From contig WMCF01000015.1 in the NCBI GenBank assembly GCA_009792885.1, forward strand, positions 13,787,667-13,851,666: a stretch of DNA of 64,000 nt. The letters run 5' to 3'. The notes below the pieces were generated by a model. That model saw nothing but the letters and a program-made list of their open reading frames with translations. It had not been told where the DNA came from and made no database searches. The stretch's first letter is position 1. Each line of letters opens with the position of its first letter. Below are positions 12,701 to 25,469 of this stretch, in pieces. The stretch comes from Eremophila alpestris peregrina. Taxonomy: Eukaryota; Chordata; Aves; Passeriformes; Alaudidae. Made by a program: the position numbers and the translations under genes.

Positions 12701-15700
12701 TTGTGTCCTAAAAATTGTAGCACTCAAATGCTGGGGTGATAATATAAAACAAGACATTATCCACAGCAGATGAGAACTACCTAGCCCTGGGTAGCTTAAC
12801 AGGATAGATAAGGAAAAATGAAACTTGTTTCAGTACAGCTGAAGTTGTCAGTCCCAAACCACCCAGAACTTGGGCAAATGCTGCACCACCCTATACTGCT
12901 GAGTAAAAGTTGTTTCCCAAATAAAACCTCTGACATTACCCTGTCTCCCACATTATTCTTTCAGATTTACACTATTAACCAAGGTTTCTGACCAGCTTTA
13001 GGAAAACTAAGATAGTATTTTTCTAAGACTTTAACTAGCCACAAAAATAAATACCAGTTATCACCTAGGTTTTCTACTTGTTCTATTTAAATAAGTATCG
13101 AAAATCATACCAGTCCATGTAAAACAGATTACAGAGATACTCTGAAACCAGTCCACCACCCAAAATCACTTGCACAAGCTCAAAACCAGTGCCAAATGTT
13201 AATAATCTAAATTGCCAGAATTTTGCAGCCAATTTATACTGGCAACATGTATTTTAAGAGAGAAAGCCTTCAGACTTATTTATGTCTGTAAAACTGTCTG
13301 GATGAGAAAGTACTCGCTGCCCTCTTCTTTTTTTCTTGTCATCTCTCTCAGTCACCACCCTAATCATAAGCCATCTCTTCAGATTTCCCTCATAAAATGA
13401 TCTCTACATCTATCTGTCATCCAGCCTTGAGTGAAGTGGCTCCTTCACTCATCTGACAGAAGCAGAGTTGGTTTGCCAAATATCCATCACTATCACTGCA
13501 TGGCACAACTCTGGGATATTAATAAACAGTTTATTACCTAGGGCCACCCAACATGGATTACTTTGGAAGCATCTCTTATCTTAGTGCAACAATTATAGCA
13601 TTTAATAGGTTAAGGGATATAGTGTATGTAGGATTTCAGGAAATCCTTTCACAAGGTTTTCATTCCTTAGTTGAGATGCAGGGCACAACTATATAAGGAT
13701 TAGCTCATCCTTCTCCCAACACCTGCTTCTTTGATGATACCACATCCTTCTATCTTCCTCTGTGGAACAGACATGGAGAATAGTCACGCTAGGGGAATTA
13801 TTAGCCTCAGCCTCCTTTATACCTTTAAGGCAATTACATTCCAAGACAAGAGTATCTAATGTGCAGCACTTTCAGCATGTGTAACTTAGGTCGTTTTATG
13901 AAGTCATGAAAACCTCTAGATATATTCCTCTTTTAAAGACTGCCATGTGCTATAAACCTTAAGCCAGGTTTAATGCAAGTGTTGATTTTTTTTTATGTTT
14001 TGAAGATGGAGCATGTTTTCAAATAAAGTATGTGGGCATTTTTTTTACTCTGGAAAGAACTCTGTGAACCATTTTTCTTCCCCCTGGCAGAACTAAAGGC
14101 AGAATTTCCTAATAACCCAGGATAATTAATTTGTTTGTTTGTATGTTTTAATTTGACACTCAGCACCATGGTATCTGAATGGAATATTGCTGCAATGGAG
14201 GAGCATACAAAATAGTTTATGGAGAGTGACAACTTTCAGCCCAGTACATTAAAGAACAAATACTTATATACATACATCTTTTGCACAATACCCTGGACTG
14301 GGCAGATAATGTACGTGTGATTTCTGCCAGAGATGTCCCAGGGAAAGCCACTCCAAATGCATCAGTCTTTGTCAAGATGGAGGGAGCAAACCAGTTCACA
14401 TATTTCTGAGCAGACATCTCTGGCATCACTGCCTAAAGTGATAGAATACTGGGCATAATAACAGGCACAGAAGGTGCCAATGTTCCTCTGTGTTAATGAG
14501 GCAGTGCTACTTGAAAATTTCCCATCAAATGATTTTCTGAAGGAAAAGGATGTGTCAGATAGTTATAAACAGAAGAACAACTATCTCTATGTATTTTCCT
14601 GCCTGACCAGTCCTGACCTTCGTTCAACTTCATCTGCTCAGAACTGCTCTTCTCTCTTATAGGTAGAGAAGAATCATACCTCCACTACCACAGTCAAACT
14701 TCTTTCTTGGCACATTTGCTATAAGTATTTCTCCCCCCTCCCTCTATCCATTCATCAGCTTTCTTTTTTGTCTGTTAGTCCTTCTGACTTCAATTTTGTT
14801 GAGAAATTCCCCCCTAAATTTAAACAGGTTAAAACCACTTCCCACCAAGTAACCCATCACTTGGTTAACCCTCCTTGAAGGGCAGAATTGAAAAACCGCT
14901 TTGTCCAATGACACTGTGCCTTTACTGGCAGCCATTCAAGGTTGCTAGAGTTCTGCTGTTATTCACACACTTGATGCAAGAATTTTTCCTGTTACAAACC
15001 ACAGATTTCATTCCAATAGATGAAGAAGAGCATATCAGAGAACAAAACCATATCCCCAATATGTATTTTTAGCTGAACACTTGTGTGCATGGCATTACCA
15101 GTCTGACCTAGCCTTTGTACACAGGCAGGATATCTTCACTGGACAAAAACTGTCTCTATGGGAAAACATCTGTATTACAAACAAACAAACCTACAGTCTC
15201 CATCAGGAAAACAAAGCCAAAAGCCTTAATTTTCCTCCTCACAAATAAACATGTTCTCAGTTACAACTTTCCAGTCCATCAGGATTGTTCACAACAAAAT
15301 GACTTGTGTCTCAAGGTATTGTATTCAAGGGGCTTGCAAGGTCATAGCTGACTGAGTTTCACCTGGCAGCAAACTGGAAGAGATAGTAGAATTGCAGGGA
15401 GAGCAATATTGCAATGGTATTTTGTGACCAGCCCACTTCTATTTCTAGCGGATATTTATAAAACCTTTTAAAGCAGAACATGTTGCAGAAATCTTGCTTG
15501 GAACAACAAAGACATGAGTAAGTGTGACAAGCTCCTTGTCAAAGAAAAAAAATGCTTCAGTCCTCTGTCCAAATAGATTTCAAAAGATGCAATGAGATAC
15601 AAGTTTTGTCTGGAAATGGACACAGAGTAACAGGTCAAGTATGGCGTTTAACTGATGACCACATAGTAAATAGGAAGAAAATTACTCCAACAGACAATTT

Positions 15701-17475
15701 AGACCCCAACAACATCCAGCTTTCCTGATATTTCCATAACCATTTCTATCTTGACTAATCTGTTCATCCTCGTCAGCCAGGGTCAGGAAACATGAAATTT
15801 TTCAACAAAATAAAAAACCAAAGTAGCACTTCCATTAGCAGTCCTGACATCCTTGGTGGCTCACAGCCTAACCTGGTAGACTAGCTGTCTCTGAAAGGAA
15901 TTAAACACATCTGACCTTCCACAACAAGAGTCTAAGAAGCAGAATATTCCCTTTGAAGGGGAGCAGACACACACAGACACGTGTGTAGCTACACAGTCTG
16001 CATTGGCAGAGGGTCATGGTGCTGCAGCCACCCTGGCTCTGCCTGGGCTGTGGGCAGGGTACACATCTTATCCAGCCTGTGTGGAAGCTGTCGTGGCTGT
16101 ACCCAGCAGTGCAGCACTGTCCTTTTTCTCCACAAGACATTGAGGGTACCTCTCCAGCTGCCACTCCAACACCACTCAAACCTATAAATCCAGCAGCATT
16201 TATTTTATACCTCTGCAGGCGTCAGAGGTACATTCATGTATCTAAGCAGAAAAAACCTGCTTCAGGCACCTGTATCATTCCCTTGGGGTAATACTCAGTC
16301 TGAGACTAAGAGATGTAAATTTAGGAGCAGTATTCAGCTGACTAAACCAACCATGCAGTGCCATATCAGGCAGTCTTCAGTATCTAGGAATGTCAGTGGA
16401 GCATCCCAAGGCACCTCCAGTGGCTGGTGCGGCAGGATGTCTACCTCCCCTCCTCTCTACCAGGATAGTTGGTGCATAAAGAGACACCCCAGGCTGAAAG
16501 GCTCAGCAAGGGGTCATGTCTGGTGCCAAAAGAGCTCAACTAAGAATCAACATCTTAGTCTGGAGAGCTGATGTGGGAAGAGATAAAGGAAATATTCTTG
16601 ACTAAGAGACACTTTTACAAATTATAAAAGACACAAATTATCACAGAGGCAGAAGCCTTCTACATGCACACTCTGAAAGTGTGGGAGACCCTGGAGCCTG
16701 GACAGGTTCTGTGGTTACCTCTCTGGGGCTGAGGGAAAGGATCTCCATGTGTCCTGCACCAACAATTGGATGGTAAGATACATAGAATCCTAGGTTATAT
16801 TATTTCTTCCCAAGCTGTAACGTTAATGGGTACCTTTTTGCCTCAAGCTGTATATATCTATTAGTAGTTTCTCTTTTGTTCTTATTCCTGTGTAGTATTA
16901 GTTTGTTTCAAGTCTTATGTCTCTTAGTTTTCTGTCTATTAAATAAATAATTCATTCTAAAACAGACCAAACCAAAGGCCATTATCAAAGAACTTGTAAA
17001 TGAGAGTGGGTGCTGCTGGCCACCTCAATAAAGCTACTGCCTGCTACCAGAGGCCTGGGAAAAAGGCAAGGACTTATCTAAATCCCCACATCCATTCATA
17101 ACAGCAGAAGACTCTATTGTTTAGCTCAGATGTTTACCTGCAATCTGTACAATTCCCATTATAGTGAATACAGATCCTGACTCAAGTCAGTTGCACACAC
17201 GTGCAATTGGAATTGCATTTGAGATGTCCTATAATGTGGAGGACACTCATGTGAGGAGGAGAGATAAGACAGTACACCTACAACAAGCAGTAACTTTCCA
17301 TAGCAGCAAGGGAAAACCAGGGAGGGCATCTCAGGGAATCTAAAACACCACAGAATCCATGTGTGGGCATCTGAATTCAGTTGCAGTACATCCAGCAGGG
17401 CCTAGAAAGTGAGTCAGGTAATGGTGAAAAACTGCAATAGGGCTTTAGTAAGATTATAGTAAACATCTGCATTTA
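3701..17475. other. Gene desert segment
   Basis: No gene was recognised. It includes the A-rich tract at 9,437-9,474 and a GC-richer block at about 11,480-11,745 that may be an old unrecognised repeat. From 16,817 to about 16,955 there is a T-rich stretch ending ATTAAATAAATAA that has some LTR-like character but no demonstrable ends. Confidence 0.55.
9437..9474. repeat. A-rich tract
   Basis: Nineteen adenines, then two shorter A runs separated by single guanines. No recognisable retrotransposon body precedes it, although it could be the remnant tail of a retrocopy. Confidence 0.85.
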
Positions 17476-17481
17476 GACACC
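17476..17481. repeat. Target-site duplication, left copy (GACACC)
   Basis: This 6-bp direct repeat immediately precedes the TG of the solo LTR and is identical to the six bases after its terminal CA (18,233-18,238). The surrounding unique DNA (CATTTA / ACATTTAAAC) reads as one continuous pre-insertion site. Confidence 0.75.
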
Positions 17482-18232
17482 TGTAGTAAGATAGGTAAAG
17501 AGTGTGGGGAAACAAAGAGCTGGTACCAAAAGTAATCTTGCCTCTGATGTATTGCAGCTGTGTTAATTATCCTAGAGTAGGAACAGCCTTGCTCTCCCAG
17601 CCATGGGTGTGATAAAGAGTGAGCTGGCTGGGAGGGCTTTGGTTGGTTGCAGTTGCAGCTCAGTTGAAGTCTGCTGCTGTGCTGTGAAGACCCAGGGACA
17701 GGAGGCAGTGCAAGGGACAGATAAGGTAAGACCTTGTACCTGGAACTGACAAGGACAGGGGCTGGGCCAGGGCCAGGCTGGAGTGAGCTGGTGCTGTGAG
17801 AAGGAAGAGAGAAGAAGGAGAACTGACTGACTGGCTGCTGGCATAAATGGACAGACCCTGAGAGCTGCTTGGAGCTGCCTTTGGGAAATAAGATAGAGAC
17901 TGTTAAGTAACAAGGTGTTGGTGCCTGAAGCCTTCTGATTGATATGAAAGAGTGATAGATAATAAAGTCCTGACACTTGGAGCCCTAGAAGTTTTTAAGG
18001 AAGTAGTTTGTGTGTGTTTTGACCATCTCGACTATCACAGTGACCCACTGGGACGTAGTGGGGGAGGCGGCGTTGGTGTAGCTGAGAGTGGCCGGTGAAA
18101 GCCACAGGGAGGTCTGGACCTGATTTTTCTCCTATCAAGACACCTGGAGTTAGGTGAGCCACCAACTAGCAATAATGGGAGACTGCTTGTAGTCTCTGCT
18201 TCGTTCGTGTCGTGACCGCCTTGACAACGACA
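17482..18232 (+). mobile_element. Solo LTR of an endogenous retrovirus (beta/ERVK-like by TSD size)
   Basis: This 751-bp segment begins TGTAGT and ends ACGACA, a TG...CA pair with a short imperfect terminal inverted repeat (TGTAGT against TGTCGT). It is flanked by the identical 6-bp sequence GACACC at 17,476-17,481 and 18,233-18,238. Internal landmarks are in LTR order: a CATAAAT TATA-like box near 17,842, a polyadenylation signal AATAAA at 17,961-17,966, and a CpG-containing U5-like part to 18,232. No gag, pol or env frames adjoin it, so it is a solo LTR formed by recombination. Six-bp duplications are typical of class II (ERVK/alpha-beta) elements. The family was not identified. Confidence 0.78.
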
Positions 18233-18238
18233 GACACC
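18233..18238. repeat. Target-site duplication, right copy (GACACC)
   Basis: This is the right-hand copy of the duplication made by retroviral integrase, directly after the LTR's terminal CA. Confidence 0.75.
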
Positions 18239-20030
18239 TACATTTAAACATCTCTATCTGAAACCCATCTTACTGATCAGACAGATGCAATCAGAGCAGA
18301 CACAGAATCAAGTTTGTCCACTGTTTAACACCAAGTCTGGAAGCCCTGGTTCAGAGTGGCAGGAGAAATTCTGGCTACACCACTCAGCACACTTGGACAG
18401 CTGCATATACTCCTTGTAAAAGGGAAAATTAGGATGGAATCCTTCTAAGATCACATCTGTCAAAGTAGTGTGGATAAAGACACACAGGTCCCACTCACTA
18501 TACAGAGCTGGAAATTAAAATTATCCCAGCAGTTGTGCCTATGTGATGACCACATCACTTACCTTTAGCTGGCTACACAGCTGAGAGAAACTAATAAAGC
18601 AAATTATTCCATGATTCCTGGGGGTAAAAGTAACTGGTTCACTACAATTTCTGATCTCTACTGTTTAAGAAAGATTCGGTTTATAACCAAACCACCACAA
18701 GAACATCATTTCCTTTCCTCTTCTCACTTCACTATTAAACTGCATAAATTGGAAGTCACTAAATGGATAATGCCCCAATGCTACAATAGTTCCCACCATG
18801 ACCTGCAGGTGTGCATTTAATCTTGGAGAGATGGAACAGACTAATCAGAGAAGCTATTAGGTCTGCTTACTTTTCATAGATCCCACTGAGATTCAGGTAA
18901 AATAAAAATATGTCAAATATTTAGGCTGAGCTCTACCAGAGGGGAAAACAGAGAATTCCACTGAATACTTTTTTGTCAAGAAAAGAGAAGTTCTTCTATT
19001 GTGGCAGTGAATATCAGTAGGGGTAAGAGAGGACTAGTACAACTGCACTAGAGTTCCTACATGACTAACAAGCTGCCTGTGGCCAGGTATATGTAGGGAA
19101 ACATCGCCATTCATAACATCAAACCAACAGTAACACTCCAGTTATTTATAAGTTTTGTGTTGTTCTTGCTTGTGACCTAAATTTACAAGAAGTCTGAGGT
19201 TAATGTTCATCTTGCTGGAGTTCACTTCTTTTGGGAGCATTAAATGTTTCTTTGTTATGCGGAATTCTGGCTTCTGCAGACTCTACTGTCATTCTGTCAC
19301 CTCTATGCGTTCCCTTTAGGTGATGTTAGATCTATAATCTATTATGTTCTGCAGATAAACTGCCAGTATACTGGCACTTGCTATTCTACTTTAAAAACCT
19401 TTCTCCCAACAGTAGCTGACAAGGACTGGGTAACTAGTCAAAGCCATTCCCCTTTGGGGACTCGGAAGGCTATGCCTAGGAGATGTGAAAGGAAACGCCA
19501 AATTGTGTTAAACTCTGGTATTAAGAGAGCCAGGAAATTAAGGAAAGCAAAAAAGAGTGTTAGAATTAATATAGTAATTGTGGTGGTGGTGGTGATGTTG
19601 TTATATATAACTATTCTATTTATTCCCAAAATTATACACATGAAGAATAAGCATGCATCTACCCAGATTAGACCATTTTTTAAAAGTAGCTAAATTGTGC
19701 ATATTACTATAAAGGAACTAAAAACCATTAAAATTAACCTCCACTAAATATTCTGAAAAACCTGTATCAGACAGTGCTGTATCAGTAAGCCTTTTTTTAA
19801 CTCTTTGTTCATTATTAAATGAATATATTTATTATTTACAAGAAGACATTATCTGCCTTAACTGCCTTGGCACTTTAGGATCAGAGTTAACTTACTGTCT
19901 TTCAGGACTAACCTTGATAGAAGACGCTGGGGTTTTTTACCTGCAAAGCCCTGAGGGTTTGCCAGCACTGAGAACAGCCATCACAAATGTACAGGTTAAC
20001 TGATGGGGCACTGGATGTTAAAATCCAAGG
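18239..20030. other. Non-coding DNA between solo LTR and CpG island
   Basis: AT-rich. It contains the doubtful 149-aa frame at 19,244-19,693. Nothing else was supported. Confidence 0.5.
19244..19693 (+). CDS. Unrecognised 149-aa open frame with basic and hydrophobic segments
   Basis: This frame is not recognised and may be chance. It has a hydrophobic N-terminus (residues about 1-25), a strongly basic stretch (about 74-107, RRCERKR through RKLRKAKKSVR), then a 20-residue hydrophobic stretch (INIVIVVVVVMLLYITILFI) that would make a membrane span, and a short polar tail. It starts about 1 kb after the solo LTR. The valine run is encoded by a GTG microsatellite-like tract, which weakens the case for a selected protein. 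No splice or promoter evidence was seen. Confidence 0.12.
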   Translation: MFLCYAEFWLLQTLLSFCHLYAFPLGDVRSIIYYVLQINCQYTGTCYSTLKTFLPTVADKDWVTSQSHSPLGTRKAMPRRCERKRQIVLNSGIKRARKLRKAKKSVRINIVIVVVVVMLLYITILFIPKIIHMKNKHASTQIRPFFKSS

Positions 20031-20393
20031 CGGACAAGGACTGCTTTGTGTCCAATCGCAGCTCAGCAGCAATTAGCCGGCACACACCTAAGCGCTGCGT
20101 TGTTGTGAAGCGAACAAGGAGCATCGCGTTACATAGCGGGAGGCTAAAACATTAAATTGTACTCGAGCAAAAGGACCAGAAGGACTCGTGACCTTGCTAC
20201 CCCTCTTGTGAGCTGCCAGCCCCGAGAGGCTCAGTGGCAGCAAGGCAGGCAGCCGGAGCCCCGCGGATTCCCGGAGCCTTGCGAACAGCCAGTAGATGGT
20301 AGCAGCTGTCGGTCATCGCCAACCTGAGCCGGGCTCCTGCCACAGCCAGGATGCAAAAACACTCTGCCTCTCGCTATCAACCGCGTGAGCTGC
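20031..20393. promoter_or_regulatory. CpG-rich island in gene desert, promoter candidate
   Basis: I count 23 CpG dinucleotides in about 363 bp, against very few per comparable length in the flanks. By eye GC is a little above half, so observed/expected CpG is near the usual island threshold or above it. It includes a CCAAT box (TCCAATCG, 20,051-20,058), CCGCGG at 20,261-20,266 and ACCGCGTG near 20,391. Unmethylated CpG islands normally mark promoters in vertebrates. No first coding exon or clear TATA box was recognised on either strand, so it could serve an unannotated non-coding transcript, a distant gene or an orphan island. Confidence 0.55.
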
Positions 20394-23300
20394 CCAGTCT
20401 CACAGCTAATAGCTGATTTCAATGGATAGGGCAAAAGGCTTTCAGAGATAATGCTGACCTATTTGTGAGCTTCTCAAGCTGCGCTGTTCACTTAAGTCAA
20501 TATTCAGGGGAAAAGGAACACTGGGGAAGAACTGCATTGTCAAAGTGCGTGAAAATGTTCTGAACAGATGGAAAGACAAGAAGAAAAAGACTGTCTTGTC
20601 TATCTGTAGCTTTGAAAGAAGGGAAGTTAATAGAATAAGAACAAAAGGGTTATTACATATGTGCAGAACTTTCAAAAATCTGTATCCCCATGTTTTCAAA
20701 AACCTGTCAAGCTTCTTAAACATTAATTATCTTTATGAGGAAAATATAAAAAATGCAATCTTGATGCTATAAGGAATACATGAAAGGAGCAAATATTTCA
20801 CTGTTGGAGAAAATAATGCCAAAATTTCTTTTACAGGAATACTCTCTGGTCCATGATGGCTGTTGCTGATTGAAAATTATTAGCTTGAAACTACAGGATG
20901 TGTCTTATAAAAAAATTGTAAATTTAATAACATACTTTCTGCATAAATTAAAATATTTTAATAGAATGTACTTGCTAAATAGTTGAATAAATGCTAATTG
21001 AGGGAAACATCTGCTCTGAACAAGAGCATTTACCACAGGCAAAGTGCTTGTCTGCAGTGGCAGTTTGCATGAGGAATAACAGGATGCAAAGCCTCAAACT
21101 GTATTTTTACTCTGACAGGGAGTTTAAGGATATGGCACAGCGAGTTTAACACACATTGTGTCCCTGATTTCCATACCATACTTGCTTAGTTTTCACAGGA
21201 AAAACTGAAGGAGGTGGGAGGAGGTGGGAAGGAGAAGCTGCAAATGATAAGAGATGACACTCAGAATCTTAAACTGGGATACTTAAGTCAGACGGTAGTT
21301 TTCTGATTCTCCCTTTTCTTCATTATCTCCACTAATGAAGGAACACATCCTCAGAAACACCTATGTCATGCTCACCTGCTGACTGTGAAGAGGGTACAAC
21401 TTGCTTAGAGGTTCTGCAAACAGCTTTCTATCAAAAAAGAGGGCACACGATGCAAACCTGAAGAGCCTTCATCAGTGTTCCCAGTTTTTCAGAGCTGCCA
21501 AGTTATATGGGTTTGGAATCCTTTTTTTTTTTCCCCTCCTTTTAGAAAAGCAGCATCTCTGTCCCTGAATAGACCCAGAGAGCAGAGCTGCTGAGTAAGA
21601 GGACTGAGAGCTGGTGTAGATAATAGCAAAGCTCTGCCTGCCATTTTCACATCCCTGCTAAGCTGTCTTTAATAAGCATCACAATTAGCTTCTGATAGCT
21701 GCTCGGAGGCCTGCACCGAGCAGGCTGCCTGGCTGAGTGTGGGTCTGATTAACGAGTTGTCTTTTCACAAATCTGCCTTCACAAGTGACACCCTTCTCAG
21801 CAGCCTCTGCGGAAGCGAGGGACTGAACCATTCAGAGACTGAGCAGCCTGCAAAGCCCGTACCCTAAAGGACACAATACAAGAAAACAATGTAAAGGAGA
21901 ATGAAGGAGCAAGGACAGGAGTGCATAGGAGAAGCTGTGCTGATGCCAAACGGAACATGATTGTCGGAAGGGTGGTTTTTTTGACCTCTAAGCTATCAAC
22001 CTGATCATTTTCTCCTGGGCTAAATATGCTAGTTTCAGCAACAAGCAATTCTTGTGCCAACATCTGTAGCTTTTAGGTATGAAAAAAAAAATAGCCTTCT
22101 TTTAAAACTTTGATTTATTCTCTGCAATAAAATAAAATTATGGTGTGGCTGAAAATAACAGCAGCCCACAGTTCTCAAATACCTGGTAAAAACAATTTGG
22201 CTGGCTGACCTCTCGCCTGTGTTTCCTGACTATGTTGTCACTAAAATCTAGTTATAATGATATTTTCTTTATTAAATTATGTGCTCCTGGCAGGTGTGCT
22301 TGCTTTTGTAAAGGACAAAGAGTATAATGCATGATCTCAATGCATTTAAACATCTAAGTCCTCTTTAAAATACACATTGTGTAGAACAAAAACAATGCCA
22401 AAATGAAAAATGTACATGCATTGAATGAACTGAATTTAAAGCAGGGGTCGGGGTTTTTGTTTTCTCTTATCATTATTATGTTATGTTGTGTGTAATGATA
22501 TTCCAGACATCATCAAGGACTTCTCACAAAACTCTGCATTTATGGAATAATTTTTTTCTAACCTCCAGCTGCGAAAATGTCTTTTAGTTTCATTTAAATC
22601 TGATCATTATTTTCCTTCCCATTCTGCATACATACACCCTGACACAAAATCTCTCAACAGAAAAGTGAATATACAGGTAATTGCAGTGTTTTGTTTGAAG
22701 ACTTGTAGTACATAATTCAAGGTTTCATTCTACTAAAAGGCAAAACTGACCAATTTCTAATCCTTGTCTGAAAAATCAAACTTGATCTCCAGAGTGATCT
22801 CTATCATAGAAGCATCAAAGTGATCATAAAGCAGAATTTTTCCTACCAATGTCATGTATTCTGTAACACTTCTCTGTTGGATCGATATGGACAGACATGT
22901 ACATACATATAGCTGGATTCATACCAACTAGAAATGCTTTCAGCAAATTTAGGAGGGTTACATCAGCTAAGATCTTGACCAATAGCTTTGTGTAGTGCAA
23001 ATTCAATATTCTGAAATTGCAGCGATGCAGGCACTTCGAATAGGAATAATTATGTTGGCAAGCCCTCCCTGAATGGTAATGTAATAATAGTCTCATTCTG
23101 AAATCTAAGAACTGTCCTCGGGGGAAGATCAAGGATTCACAGCAGCGCAGACAAAATCAAATTTTACTGTCTCAGGAATGAGGACAAATTCTTGCAGTCT
23201 CAGTACTGGATAAGGAAATGCGGTGTCGAAGTTGCCCCGAGTTCCACCCTGCTGCAGCCAATTGCTGAGGATGCCAAGGAGCTGGCACAGTGAAGGGTTG

Positions 23301-25469
23301 ATAGTAGGGCTGGCTCTGCAGGCAGTGGGATCGTGGCTAGCCACTGATGTGGACATGGAGTTCCACCAGTTGTGGCATTCTGGGTTGCTCAGGAAGGACT
23401 GTACCAACAGGAGAATCTGCCCTGCCCCAGGTGAGCCTGTATAAGCTCACCTTATGAATTCAGCAGTGCAGTAGCCACTGCATTCTTCTCATTCTTTCCC
23501 TTGCTTTTCTGGCATAATTTTTTGGCTGCCATGCCAATCCTGGCCATGTCTGATCATTCTGAAAAGTGCCTCAGAGCAGTTGTGTAGAACAGCTCTCTGG
23601 TAAACCAAAGAATCTTGATCAAGTAAGCTGCACTTCAGATGAGAGCAAAATGTGAAAGTATGAGGCTTTTAACAGCCAAGCAAGACAATCAGACAATGCC
23701 ATCTGACAGAAGTGGCCAAAACCAAAGCACACACCAACCCTGGAGGAATTTATTTCTGCTCTGAATCATCTCACTTGCTTATCTCCAACAATGACATAAA
23801 CCAGAGCCATGAAAACAAGCTTTCTTAGGCCTTCTGAAATGTTTGAGTCTCAGGGTTTCAGCTCAGTCTGACCCTTGGTGAAATCTTGACATCTGCAAAT
23901 ACAGGCCTTTCACATGCAAATGGAGGGATATAAATAGGGAGTGCAAGCATTTTGGAAATGCTTTGACATACTGGGCCCTTAGACCAGCTTCTTCTGTGGT
24001 CACTTTTTTCTCAGTAGTTAAGAAATGTTAAGACATATGCCATGCAACATTGTCAGGGATTCCTCCCCTCACTACCCATGTGCCTAACAATTTAGATGGA
24101 AACATATTCAAAAGTGTCATTCACCGATCTCCCTGCAGGCTTAAATATTTTCAATATTTTCAATGGGAGTGATCCTCTGTCCAGTCCTTTTCACAATACA
24201 AATCATCCAAGGCATACAAGCAGAGAGTGTGTGAAAAAAAACACACGCAAGCCTGATCGTGTTGTAAGGTTTCAGTGTTAGCACCCTTGTGCTGGGAAAG
24301 GGATGTGCTCAAGTTCTCCTCTGGTGATGAGAGTTGCCTCTGCATACAGCACATTTCCAGACCCTGTGCCCCTGTAAAGGCAACTGCATGCCTTCACCAG
24401 ATAATTCAGATTTTCCTGCACAAAATCCTCTGCTGCAGCCCTTACACCCCACTCTCTCTTCAGGTGACAGAGTGAGTTCTAAAATGACCCCCACTTCTTT
24501 GTATGCTGCTTTCATTTTTACTATTTTAAATCTGAAATTGTCAAAGACCAGGTTCCAGACACTCTTAGAGACTTGCTAAAATCTCATAAGCAATTATGAT
24601 TTGTCGAAATAACCTTGGTCCTCTCTTTGGAATACTGGCTTAAGATACTTTCCATCTCATTTCAGCTGATTTCCTTGGTCAACACATGGACCTTGTGATT
24701 CAATAACGCCTAACATCTACTTAATTTAATATTATTGAAATGTTGGGATTAGCCCAGAAAACATGATATAGTCTGATTTTTAGATTCTAATTTCCTCTTT
24801 CATGGAACTCACAGCACTTGTAATTTCACCAGCTGAAGAGCCTTTAGTGAGTCAGTTTATTTTTGTGCTTTTGATATCAGATTTATAGTCAGGTCACTAA
24901 GAACTTTAATGACTACAAGGTCTTCTCCAGGGAAAGTCTCTCAGTAAGAAAGATTTCTTGGAAGAGTTTTAACCTTTCTTAACCACAAAAGCCTTGTAAA
25001 ATTCCATCTTAAGGCAATATATGACTGACAGTTTTTTCCATTTTATTGCAATAATCTTGCAATCCTGCTTTACAATACATCTTAATCTTCCACTTTCTTC
25101 TGCACTATTGGATTGAGATCACCAACATCAATAAAGAAGCAGAAGCAGCATCTACTTATATTTATCAGGAGGAAAGAATTTCTGTTGACAGTGATGAAGA
25201 AAGATTAAATTCTTGTTCACTTTCAGCCTGTTCCTGGGGATTTTCTGATGTATTTTAATCTGATGGATTTTTGCAGGACCTATAAACAAACTAAACTAAA
25301 AATCAAAACAAAAAAACCCTACAAAGACCCTACCAAACAAAGTTTTTCTTCAATTCACTGTATAAATCTTTCTCATACACTTTTACTTGCTTTCTCATTT
25401 CTAGGCTAGAAATCAGTGCCTGCATTCCAGATACAAATGTTTTTGAATAGCACTGAAAAATATAGGGGT
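20394..25469. other. Gene desert segment
   Basis: No coding gene was recognised. Around 21,600-21,780 there is a compact moderately GC-rich stretch with a short inverted repeat (GCTCGG ... CCGAGC, near 21,702-21,722) that could be regulatory. The octamer/TATA pair is at 23,914-23,936. A tandem TTTTCAATAT motif lies near 24,147-24,165. Confidence 0.5.
23914..23936 (+). promoter_or_regulatory. Octamer plus TATA box motif pair
   Basis: A perfect POU octamer ATGCAAAT (23,914-23,921) is followed after 7 bp by TATAAATA (23,929-23,936). This resembles a core promoter reading to the right. No open frame of note begins within the next few hundred bases, so any transcript would be non-coding or spliced. 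Both motifs are short and could coincide by chance. Confidence 0.3.

Noticed and set aside
16817..16955. TGTAACG... segment ending in ATTAAATAAATAA that resembles an LTR U3/R.
   Set aside because: No matching right end, no target duplication and no second copy were found, so it was not called an element.
17572..17976. 134-aa open frame on minus inside the solo LTR.
   Set aside because: It is antisense within LTR sequence with no recognisable protein, so it is a compositional by-product.
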